This document shows positions 1-7,345 of a stretch of DNA of 12,640 bases, in pieces (position 1 is the stretch's first letter; every line of letters starts with the position of its first letter). The DNA is from an uncultured Chthoniobacterales bacterium (lineage in GTDB: Bacteria > Verrucomicrobiota > Verrucomicrobiia > Chthoniobacterales > CAKUMP01), in assembly GCA_934667795.1 (NCBI GenBank), contig CAKUMP010000041.1:1-12640 (forward strand), read 5' to 3'. The translations under genes were made by a program, and so were the position numbers. The notes beneath the pieces are model-generated. The model was not told the DNA's origin. It saw nothing but the letters and a program-made list of their open reading frames with translations, and did not search any database.

Positions 1-1
1 G

Positions 2-649
2 ATTGCCACCTATGGAAAGGACGCCATCAAGGCACTTGATTTTGGCACAGCATGTCGCCACCCCCAGGGATTACTCGGTGCGTTCCTGGAGGCTGCAGAA
101 TTACCAAAAAGTTTTATCGAGGTCGCCCCGGCAACCAATCTCACCAATACATCCTTATGCAGAGGTGCCGCTTTCCTGTTAAATACACTGAACACAGTAC
201 ATCCTCTGGTCATAGATGGGAAAATCAATCCCCTGCGCCTATATGAACAACCCGATCATCTTAACATCCTGCGTGGTCCAAAATTTCAACTCCCACCGGA
301 AGTATTAAAAATCATAGGAGAAAAATCCCAGGCAGCAGCTCAATGGTTACGGGAGACTTTTGGTATTCACTATTCACTGGATATTCCCGAGACGGTCGAA
401 GACTCCACATGGTTTGATGATAAATCGATTGCACATCTCGCCCTCTGTGTCATGAAATATCCTGAAGTACTTACCCAACTGGATGCTGCCAACCACCAAC
501 TCAAAAAAGAACAACAGGCACGCAAAAAAATAGAAAAAAAACTCCAGCAAACCGAAAAACGCCGTAAATCGTTTAAAAAACAGGTTGAAACATGGAATCA
601 TCGTTCCTGGTGGACAAGGGCATTCCATCGACTGCGATTGAAAGAGTAA
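2..649 (+). CDS. 3' end of a glycan-locus protein with a coiled-coil, Trp/Arg-rich tail (sulfotransferase-like?)
   Basis: The frame is open from base 2 to the TAA at 647-649, giving 215 residues; the start lies outside the window. The first ~120 residues carry a block (FLEAAELPKSF, then NLTNTSLCRGAAFLLNTLN, then a helix ending WLRETFG) that resembles the C-terminal part of sulfotransferase-like or uncharacterised polysaccharide-locus proteins. This is a recollection of pattern, not a search result. From about residue 153 to 200 it becomes a Lys/Gln/Glu-rich helix with coiled-coil character, followed by SWWTRAFHRLRLKE. That ending resembles the SWRLT-x-PLR type tail that often follows a coiled coil in glycosyltransferases and methyltransferases of O-antigen loci. 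It converges with the sulfatase-GT2 gene, with 10 bases between the stops. Coding status is well supported by composition and by the neighbouring context; the function is uncertain. Confidence 0.65.
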   Translation: MATYGKDAIKALDFGTACRHPQGLLGAFLEAAELPKSFIEVAPATNLTNTSLCRGAAFLLNTLNTVHPLVIDGKINPLRLYEQPDHLNILRGPKFQLPPEVLKIIGEKSQAAAQWLRETFGIHYSLDIPETVEDSTWFDDKSIAHLALCVMKYPEVLTQLDAANHQLKKEQQARKKIEKKLQQTEKRRKSFKKQVETWNHRSWWTRAFHRLRLKE

Positions 650-650
650 A

Positions 651-668
651 GGGACAGTGTCAACTGTC
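651..668 (+). repeat. GGGACAG motif copy 1, with small hairpin
   Basis: The sequence GGGACAGTGTCAACTGTC lies between the two convergent stops and includes the TGA of the minus-strand gene. GACAGT (653-658) and ACTGTC (663-668) can form a 6-bp stem around a GTCA loop. No U-run follows on the plus strand, so it is a poor intrinsic terminator. It shares GGGACAG-N-GTCAA and a following TGTC with the copy at 7213-7233. Confidence 0.5.
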
Positions 669-3600
669 ACCTATCCACTGGCTTGGCGTGAAATCGGGTG
701 AATCCTGGCGCAATCCTGGATGATAAAACGGATCCTGCCACAGTGGATCACTGAGATACAGTGCCTGCAATGCCGCAACCTCCTCAGGTCTTTCCAGTTT
801 TGGACGGCTTGCGGACTCGTGATGAATCAAGGAAGCATGCGGTGTACACACCACACGGTATCCTGCCTTCCAAAGTCGCATACAATAATCCACATCGTTG
901 TAGGCAATTTTGAAACGCACTTCATCAAAACCGCCCATTTGTTGAAAAATTTCTCGTCGCGTGAACATACAGGCCGCTGTCACCGCACAGTAATTGCGCG
1001 CCGCCTGTAATTGACCAAATGCACGGGGGTCATCTGCCCGACATCCCGCGAAAGCATGTGCTGCACGCGCCTGAATCCCCATGGTCACACCTGCATGCTG
1101 GATACGTCCATTAGGATAAAGCAATCGAATGCCCACCGCTCCGATTTCCGGACGCTGCCCATATTCTGCCATTGCCTGGATCCAGTCAGGGTCCTCCACC
1201 TCCGTATCATTATTCAAGAAAATCAACCACTCGGAAGTCACCTCTCGAATCACCTGATTATGCATTCCGGCATAATCAAATGGCCCTTCGATTCTTTTAA
1301 TGGTATGCCCGCAGGTGGCCAGCCAATCCAGCGTTTCCGGCTCAGAGCTGCCGTTGTCGATGATCAAAATTTCATAATTCTCATACGAAGTCTTTTCTGT
1401 CAGGCTATCCACACATTGCCGCAACAATTCCAGACGATCACGCGTGGGAATAATAATGGTTGTTTTACGATGCATCACCAATGCCCGACGCACTCGAGCA
1501 AGTTGAAACGCGGACAAAGGTTCGATCCATACCGGTTCTTCACGACGGTCAAACTCTTCCTGCAAATCCTGGATAAACGAAGCGTAACGTTTTTCCTGTG
1601 TCCCGGGGCTTGTGTGCAATAAGATCTTACGAATGTGAAACGGCTGAACCTTCGCCTCATGCCCAAGTGCCAACGCCGTACGATATGTTCTTCCCGCAGC
1701 CAGCCATTGCCTGGCTTCCGGAATCGTCATGAGTGCATCGTCTGAAAAAACGACCGCACTACGCACCGCATCCATATTTTCCATCAGCTCCGGCGACCAG
1801 TCGGGCTTGAAAAACGGAGTATCCAGCCGTTCCCCTTTATTATGCGCGAGCCCCTCATCCGCATAAATAAACGGCGCATGAGGATGTTGTATAATGGCCT
1901 CCGCAAATTCCACCAGCATCTGGGGTTCCAGTTTGTCCCCCTCATTCAGATAGAGAACATAATTGCACTCACCTCCACGACATCCGATTTTTTCTGTATC
2001 AGAAATAATTTCCCAATGGGGATACGGTTGTTCCCGGAGTTGATCGCCAATCGAAGCATCCTGTGTGAAAACATAAAAAAACGGTGCTTCAGTACCGAGC
2101 GTCTTAACACGATCTAACAGAGATGCCCGCTCCGGTCTTGCCGCTTCAAGTCTGCGTTGATAACTTTCCACATCCAACAGATCATTGGGAGCGCGCGTGT
2201 ATTTCTGTTTCAGCCACAGTTCAAATTTTTGATAAATCTTGTCCAGCGGGGGATAGTTGGATTTCTTCCCACGCAAAAGATTTGCTGCCCGCCAGCGGGT
2301 CGAATCGTAAAGCTCTTGCTGCGCGGCTCTCAGTTGACCGACCAGACGCACCAGATAATCACGTTCTTTGGAAAATTTTTCCGCGAGCTTGGAAGTCTGC
2401 CGTAATAGCAACTTGAGGCGAGCCTCTTCCGTTTTTGTTTCTATAAGATGTGCTTCCGCTCCATACATTCCTACTTTTTTCTCCACAACCGCTGCAGAAT
2501 ATCCGGGAACGATCGGCACGGAAGAAGCTCGTTCCAATGGAGGAGGCAGCAATATTGACTCCAGCCCCAGTGTCGCAGCATAACGGGTAAGACGATTCAT
2601 TACCTCCGTCTGTTCTTCTGAAACATTTTGGCTTTCTCCTTTTTCAACGCTGCAATCAAAAAGATATTGTCCTTTTTCAAGCCAAGGAGAGCCCGGCCAT
2701 ACCAAACCGTCCGCAAGAACCACCAATAGTTTCCATGGATGCGCATACACGACATAACTCATCCCTTGCATTCCAATCGATAAAGAGAAATCCCGCACCC
2801 CGCGCACATGCCAGGCATCATCACTTTTCTCAAGTCGCACTCTGGATTTGCCAGCCAACAGATCACCCCCCATCAATCCACAAACGTCCAGAATGCAGCC
2901 TGCCACATCTCGCAACTCCACCGGTTCCTGAACGCGCTTTCCTGTTGTGCTCCCCTGAGGCTTGAGAATCAATGGTACCTGCAGCGAAGCTTCCACGGGG
3001 CTGTGATGCTCAAAATTTAAATCCCCTTCACACAGACACTCCCCATGCGGTGCAAAAAACGCCACAGCACTGTGATCCCAAATCTGCTCCTGTTTCATCC
3101 AGTCAAAGAAATGCCCGATTTCACGATCCATGGCCTCCACCGTCGCAGCATACATGGCAGCAGGATAACGGGCATCGACAACCCCCTTCAGCCAGCCTAA
3201 CAAGTGAGATTCAGAAATGCGAATACGCTTGATCAATTCATGCGTAAACTGATTCATCTCCACGCTGAGCCTGCCCTCTCTCAGGGAATGCGTTTCTTCA
3301 GCAAGCCAATCAATCAATTCCTCCAGATTACGCTTTCCATACCCCTCGGAAAATAATCCCGGTAAATGAAAACTCAAATCCGGTCCGCTCTTGATCTCGT
3401 TACGCAGTGCCCGGCAGGTATCCTCCAGACGCTGCGTCCAGGAAAACGGAATGCGATTCTTTTGAAGTGCATTCAAAAGATGCCCCGCTTCCAACGAACT
3501 CTCAATAGCATGCACTTTCCTCACAAGTTCCGGCTGATATTCCCTTTCGGGGCTGGACGGATCATAAGCATATTTCTGATTCGCAACCGCCTTGTCCGGC

Positions 3601-4586
3601 AGCGAAGGAGGATGCGGATCAAATAATTGTAACCAAATGAATTGCGGAGTGGACCAGTCCAACTCCTTCATCATGTTTAATGCTCGCTGGACACTGGTTG
3701 CTGTATTTTGCGCCGGATTTACGATGCAGGATACGATCCGATCAAACGATTCCGCCAACGCATCCCCTGGATGTGCAAATTCCATTTCCGCAGACACCAG
3801 AGATGTTTCATATCCATGTCCCTTGAGCACATTCATCAGATTGGGCAGACGCGTGGGAAATTCTCCCCATTCCGAGAACACCTTTGTTTCCGATGGCAAA
3901 CGTCCCGTCAAAAAAGTGATCTGTGAAGCAAGTGTTGAATCCGAATTTGATCGGGCATTCTCAAAAACCAGACCTTCTGCCGCAAGCTTATCCAGCACTG
4001 GCGTGCAGACATGGGCCGCGTCATAACATCCCACGTGATCACGCCGAAGCGCATCCCCTGTAATCACCACAATATGCGGATGCCGTGGTTTCTTCGCACC
4101 AAGCGGTTCCGCGGAATGAACAGACAATGGCGCACTCCCCGTAAGTACCGGTTCCCCCCAGCCCAGCCAGGCATAGGACGATTGCCCCCGCACCGTACGG
4201 GTCTGAAACCCAAGCTTTACCTTCTGCCCCGCAAACTCCGACAAATTCACACTGCATTCCGCCCATGCCCGATGCTCTTTATTTTCTCCAGGATTCTGCA
4301 AAATAGAAAAAACTTTCTTCGCGGGTGCTTCGTCCACCAACGCCCATACACTAAACTCGTACTCCCCATTCATAAGATCCCAGCTTGCCGGGCTGGATCC
4401 TACCGCAAATTGCAACTCCGATGTTTCTGTGATCTCAAATGCTGGCCACCAGAACAAAGAAAGTGGATGCTGGAACACACAGTTGCGCGCATCCCGCTGA
4501 ATTAAGAACCGTTGAATCTCAGGGCGGGTGCTGCCTTCCGCCAGTTCAATATCGTCAAAACGTAAAATCAGAGGTTGTTGTTGCAT
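660..4586 (-). CDS. Sulfatase-fold / GT2 glycosyltransferase fusion protein (1308 aa)
   Basis: Domains in order: residues 1-150 form a predicted beta-sandwich ending in a typical jelly-roll strand set (W-x-x-x-VNLSEFAGQKVKLGF, then AWLGWGEP). Residues 170-570 are an alkaline-phosphatase-superfamily, sulfatase-like domain with D178 in TGDALRRDH, T218 at the Cys/Ser nucleophile position (TLASQ), FDPHPP at 322-327, H514-G-E, and EHH at 526-528. A helical insert of about 120 residues (350-470) interrupts it. Residues 715-760 look coiled coil and end in RWRAANLLR (764-772). Residues 835-995 are a shrunken GT2-like domain, and 1041-1260 an intact GT2 domain with IIIPTRDR, NNDTEV and NDVDYCMRLWKAGYRV. 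No signal peptide or membrane helix is visible, so it is probably cytoplasmic and acts in surface-glycan synthesis. The ATG lies 9 bases after the GT4 stop; AAAGGA inside the end of that gene is the likely RBS. The substrate is unknown. Confidence 0.9.
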   Translation of the reverse strand: MQQQPLILRFDDIELAEGSTRPEIQRFLIQRDARNCVFQHPLSLFWWPAFEITETSELQFAVGSSPASWDLMNGEYEFSVWALVDEAPAKKVFSILQNPGENKEHRAWAECSVNLSEFAGQKVKLGFQTRTVRGQSSYAWLGWGEPVLTGSAPLSVHSAEPLGAKKPRHPHIVVITGDALRRDHVGCYDAAHVCTPVLDKLAAEGLVFENARSNSDSTLASQITFLTGRLPSETKVFSEWGEFPTRLPNLMNVLKGHGYETSLVSAEMEFAHPGDALAESFDRIVSCIVNPAQNTATSVQRALNMMKELDWSTPQFIWLQLFDPHPPSLPDKAVANQKYAYDPSSPEREYQPELVRKVHAIESSLEAGHLLNALQKNRIPFSWTQRLEDTCRALRNEIKSGPDLSFHLPGLFSEGYGKRNLEELIDWLAEETHSLREGRLSVEMNQFTHELIKRIRISESHLLGWLKGVVDARYPAAMYAATVEAMDREIGHFFDWMKQEQIWDHSAVAFFAPHGECLCEGDLNFEHHSPVEASLQVPLILKPQGSTTGKRVQEPVELRDVAGCILDVCGLMGGDLLAGKSRVRLEKSDDAWHVRGVRDFSLSIGMQGMSYVVYAHPWKLLVVLADGLVWPGSPWLEKGQYLFDCSVEKGESQNVSEEQTEVMNRLTRYAATLGLESILLPPPLERASSVPIVPGYSAAVVEKKVGMYGAEAHLIETKTEEARLKLLLRQTSKLAEKFSKERDYLVRLVGQLRAAQQELYDSTRWRAANLLRGKKSNYPPLDKIYQKFELWLKQKYTRAPNDLLDVESYQRRLEAARPERASLLDRVKTLGTEAPFFYVFTQDASIGDQLREQPYPHWEIISDTEKIGCRGGECNYVLYLNEGDKLEPQMLVEFAEAIIQHPHAPFIYADEGLAHNKGERLDTPFFKPDWSPELMENMDAVRSAVVFSDDALMTIPEARQWLAAGRTYRTALALGHEAKVQPFHIRKILLHTSPGTQEKRYASFIQDLQEEFDRREEPVWIEPLSAFQLARVRRALVMHRKTTIIIPTRDRLELLRQCVDSLTEKTSYENYEILIIDNGSSEPETLDWLATCGHTIKRIEGPFDYAGMHNQVIREVTSEWLIFLNNDTEVEDPDWIQAMAEYGQRPEIGAVGIRLLYPNGRIQHAGVTMGIQARAAHAFAGCRADDPRAFGQLQAARNYCAVTAACMFTRREIFQQMGGFDEVRFKIAYNDVDYCMRLWKAGYRVVCTPHASLIHHESASRPKLERPEEVAALQALYLSDPLWQDPFYHPGLRQDSPDFTPSQWIGDS

Positions 4587-4595
4587 ATTAAAAAA

Positions 4596-5864
4596 TCAAT
4601 CCTTTACAGTATGAAGCACTTCTTTGTAATGAAAAAACATGCGCTCGGCAAATTCATCTGCTGTCGGAACATGAATATCTAATCGCATATACCTGGTTTT
4701 CATCTCCACGGCATCCCTCAACCAATCCTTCCAGGCGCTCACGGAAGGCGTCGGAATTTTCCATCCCCACCCGTCCCCGATCGGGTGCGTAAACAGCCCG
4801 GGCAAATCATGTGCTGCCACCGGAATACCACAATATAAAGCATCCTTGAATGTCAATAACGCATTTTCATTCCAGATAGATGGCACCACCAACGCATCAC
4901 ACCATTCATAATGCTGCCCGATTTTCTCAGGCAAACACGGACCAGCCCAGTCAATCCGCCTATCTCCGACGCCCATCCATTTTTCCATATAAGCGGACAT
5001 TGTGCTCACATTTGTCACTATCCGAAACTCGATCGGCAGATCGCTCGATTCCGCTATCGCCTGAATCACAAGATGCCCTCCCTTGTGATAAACCATGCTT
5101 CCCACATAAAGCAATCGCAACGGCGCCCCCGGTTGCCTCTCCGGATGCGCCTGTCTGTGAGCCAGCGCAGACTCCAGAATCGCCGTCTCCACCCCATGCG
5201 CCTCCACACGAATTCCAATAATCCCGAACCGCTCATGCATCCGCGCAGAATGTTCACACAACGCAATCAACCGGCTCGATAACGCCAATACTTCGCGAAG
5301 AAAAATATTCCGTTTCGCCAATGCCTCCTTCGCGCCAGCCTGCATCTCCGCCGGTACCCGATGAATATCCAACAGACAATCCAGACAACGTTCCTGCGGT
5401 TCAGGCCCGGAAATACAGGGTGCTCCATCGGGCAACAACAACGTGTGTCTCAAACAAAAAAACCAGTAATCTGTAAATACGGTGACAATCGGCACTCCGG
5501 CATTATGAAGTTCCCGATAAATCCCTCCGCCAATTTTCATTCCATGCATCACATGCGCAACATCCGGACGAAACTCGCGCAACACCGCGCGCAGAGCATA
5601 ATTTGCAAACCGATTATGATACTCCGCTTCCCAGATATTCGGATGTTGCGAAAGATTGAACTCAAACCAATAAACATCTGCATCCTCTACCCGCTCCCGT
5701 TTTATCCCATAAGCCGAATGGTTTGTGGCATGCGTACTACGAAACGAAAAAACAGCAGGAACATGTCCTTTTTCCCGCATTCGCCGCACCAACCCGCGTA
5801 CAACCAACTCCGTACCACCTACACAATCCGGATAATACTGATGTGTCAGATACAAAATGCGCAT
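4596..5864 (-). CDS. GT4-family glycosyltransferase
   Basis: This 422-residue protein has the two Rossmann-like halves of GT-B retaining glycosyltransferases of family GT4. The N-terminus MRILYLTHQYYPDCVGGTEL is the classic acceptor-side glycine loop. The donor half starts near residue 250 (LRLLYVGSMVYHKGGHLVIQA) and carries PSIWNENALLTFKDAL (328-343), where the usual E-x7-E is E333-x7-D341, a conservative change. A Cys set, C137, C150, C160 and C163, in the DYWFFC...C...C..C segment matches a subgroup of GT4 enzymes and could be structural. It probably adds one sugar from a nucleotide donor to a lipid-linked or O-antigen-type glycan at the cytoplasmic face. It is first in a two-gene minus-strand operon with the sulfatase-GT2 gene. 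AAGGGA sits about 7 bases before the ATG. Sugar specificity cannot be read from the sequence. Confidence 0.92.
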   Translation of the reverse strand: MRILYLTHQYYPDCVGGTELVVRGLVRRMREKGHVPAVFSFRSTHATNHSAYGIKRERVEDADVYWFEFNLSQHPNIWEAEYHNRFANYALRAVLREFRPDVAHVMHGMKIGGGIYRELHNAGVPIVTVFTDYWFFCLRHTLLLPDGAPCISGPEPQERCLDCLLDIHRVPAEMQAGAKEALAKRNIFLREVLALSSRLIALCEHSARMHERFGIIGIRVEAHGVETAILESALAHRQAHPERQPGAPLRLLYVGSMVYHKGGHLVIQAIAESSDLPIEFRIVTNVSTMSAYMEKWMGVGDRRIDWAGPCLPEKIGQHYEWCDALVVPSIWNENALLTFKDALYCGIPVAAHDLPGLFTHPIGDGWGWKIPTPSVSAWKDWLRDAVEMKTRYMRLDIHVPTADEFAERMFFHYKEVLHTVKD

Positions 5865-6035
5865 ACTACTGTCCCTTAAAAAAAAATGTGCCCCACCACT
5901 TTAATCGTTTGAGTAACACTTCCAGCGATGCGCGTCAAGTGAAAGCAATCCGAAATTTAAAAATTCCATGATCGATTTTCCATTTTCCATTTGTTAAAAA
6001 TCCCGTTCAGACCTTAGAAATTTTCCAAACAAACC
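5865..6035. promoter_or_regulatory. Divergent intergenic region, likely promoters for both sides
   Basis: This 171-bp A/T-rich gap separates the minus-strand glycan operon from the plus-strand M20 gene, so promoters for both should lie here. On the minus strand TTGACG (5938-5933) could be a -35, but the matching -10 (TACTCA, 5915-5910) is poor. A tandem ATTTTCC pair (5975-5988) is present. No convincing operator or riboswitch was seen. Confidence 0.3.
5869..5879 (-). repeat. GGGACAG motif copy 3, doubling as RBS of the GT4 gene
   Basis: Read on the minus strand this is TTAAGGGACAG followed by T, close to TAAAGGGACAGT at 647-658 on the plus strand. The AAGGGA part lies about 7 bases before the GT4 ATG and is its only plausible Shine-Dalgarno sequence. 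The copy is shorter than the other two and lacks GTCAA. Confidence 0.35.
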
Positions 6036-7184
6036 ATGACTTCCATCACAGATCTCACACAGGCACTGGTCCAAATCCCCAGTGTAAATCCCGGATATGA
6101 CCCCACTAGTAAAGGAGAAACGGAAATGTCCGATTTCATCGCACTCTGGGGGGAAACCCATGGGTTCGAAGTAAAAAAAACGACTGTTTCCTCCCATCAT
6201 GAAAACAACCGGCAAAATGTCATTTTAACTTTTCGTAATGGCTGTGGAAAACATGTGGCATTAAATGGGCATTTGGACACGGTATCGGTTGCCGGCATGA
6301 CCATCCCCCCCTGGGATGCGGAAGTCCGCGATGAACGCATCTGGGGACGAGGCTCAGCAGACATGAAAGGCCCATTAGCAAGTATGCTCCTGACATTACT
6401 CCGCATGAAAGAAAATGCCGCTCACTGGAAAGGGACGGTTTCCGTCATTTGTTTTGTCGATGAAGAACTCGGGTTTGGCGGGGCTAAACATTATATAGAA
6501 AATTTACACCCTGACAACCGCCCGGACTTTGTCCTGGTGGGAGAGCCGACCGAGATGCAGGTGGTGCGTGGATGTAAAGGCTGTTTACGTTTCTCTATCA
6601 CTGCTCATGGCAAGGCCGCGCATAGCAGCACGCCGGAAAAAGGGAACAGCGCGATTACCGCAATGGCACATGCCATCCTCGCACTCAATCATTATTTTGC
6701 AAATACACTTTCTAAAAATACACGTTCCGAATTTGGTTCCAGCACCGGCTCTATTGGTATTATCCAGGGAGGCACCGGTATCAATATCGTCCCGGATCAG
6801 TGCTCCATTCAGGTCGATATACGCTTGATTCCCGGACAAAACTGGGAAACGACCTGGCAGGAAATCCAGCAAACCGTTTTGAACGCAGCCGCGAGGGAGA
6901 ATATTCGCTGGGAGTTCGACCCCACTCCATTTGTCGATCTCCCTATGGAATTACCTGCCGAACACCCCCTGGTACAAATTGCCTGCGAACAGTTACAACT
7001 TCCCCCCATCGTGGTGAATTACTCCTGCGATGCCAGCAAATTCGCAGCAGACGGTATCCCCACCATCATCCTCGGCCCAGGCAATATCGCCCAGGCACAC
7101 ACCAAAGACGAATCCATCGCCATCACCGACCTCGAGTCCGCCATCCCCATTTATCAAAACCTCCTCACCGCCCTCCTGCAATAA
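6036..7184 (+). CDS. M20-family metallopeptidase / deacylase (ArgE/DapE/ACY1 type)
   Basis: The 382-residue protein has the di-zinc signature set of M20 enzymes: H79 and D81 in NGHLDTV, bridging D109 in GRGSADMKG, the catalytic Glu and adjacent metal ligand E143-E144 in VDEELGFGG, E170 in VGEPTE, and H355 in IAQAHTKDE. The dimerisation or lid domain lies around 180-290, with HGKAAHSSTPEKGNSAI. It should hydrolyse an amide bond in an N-acyl amino acid, a succinyl-diaminopimelate-like compound or a small peptide; which one is not decidable from motifs. Length and starting segment (LTQALVQIPSVNPG) are normal for the family, which supports this ATG, although no clear Shine-Dalgarno precedes it. 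It is cytoplasmic (no signal peptide). The Liv transporter operon follows on the same strand after 161 bp, which suggests a role in scavenging amino acids or peptides. Confidence 0.93.
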   Translation: MTSITDLTQALVQIPSVNPGYDPTSKGETEMSDFIALWGETHGFEVKKTTVSSHHENNRQNVILTFRNGCGKHVALNGHLDTVSVAGMTIPPWDAEVRDERIWGRGSADMKGPLASMLLTLLRMKENAAHWKGTVSVICFVDEELGFGGAKHYIENLHPDNRPDFVLVGEPTEMQVVRGCKGCLRFSITAHGKAAHSSTPEKGNSAITAMAHAILALNHYFANTLSKNTRSEFGSSTGSIGIIQGGTGINIVPDQCSIQVDIRLIPGQNWETTWQEIQQTVLNAAARENIRWEFDPTPFVDLPMELPAEHPLVQIACEQLQLPPIVVNYSCDASKFAADGIPTIILGPGNIAQAHTKDESIAITDLESAIPIYQNLLTALLQ

Positions 7185-7212
7185 TTTCCCCTGGGAGCAA
7201 TTCCAGAAGTTT

Positions 7213-7233
7213 GGACATTTTTGACTCTGTCCC
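7213..7233 (-). repeat. GGGACAG motif copy 2
   Basis: On the minus strand the motif reads GGGACAGAGTCAAAAATGTCC. It shares GGGACAG-N-GTCAA and a later TGTC with the copy at 651-668. GGACA and TGTCC can pair across a 10-base loop. It lies between the M20 gene and livJ. The rest of the 161-bp gap (7185-7345) holds no further gene and no convincing terminator. Confidence 0.45.
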
Positions 7234-7345
7234 TAATTCCACCCTCGTGGGGGTTGTTGCAGGGGAACGTGTCACAGCCCTCTTAAATTCTGAATTCCAA
7301 CCTTGCCATCATGTTTAAATTCCTTTATTTCTATTCTTCAAATTT

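Noticed and set aside
1011..1622. 203-codon plus-strand open frame opposite the fusion gene
   Set aside because: It is antisense to the GT2 coding region, where every conserved motif reads on the minus strand; its translation is Cys/His/Arg-rich and shows no family pattern.
830..4100. Frameshift or assembly fusion as the cause of the sulfatase-GT2 architecture
   Set aside because: The frame is continuous, and a coiled coil with a family-typical RWR..LLR motif makes a natural linker. No duplicated or low-complexity junction is visible, although only read data could exclude it.
7239..7254. Hairpin CCAC-CCTC-GTGG after the M20 gene as an intrinsic terminator
   Set aside because: The stem is short and followed by GGGTTGTTGC, not a U-run.
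6800..7318. 172-codon plus-strand frame overlapping the end of the M20 gene
   Set aside because: Most of it is the M20 gene read in another frame, and the translation is full of Arg, Pro and His in the manner of a frame shadow.
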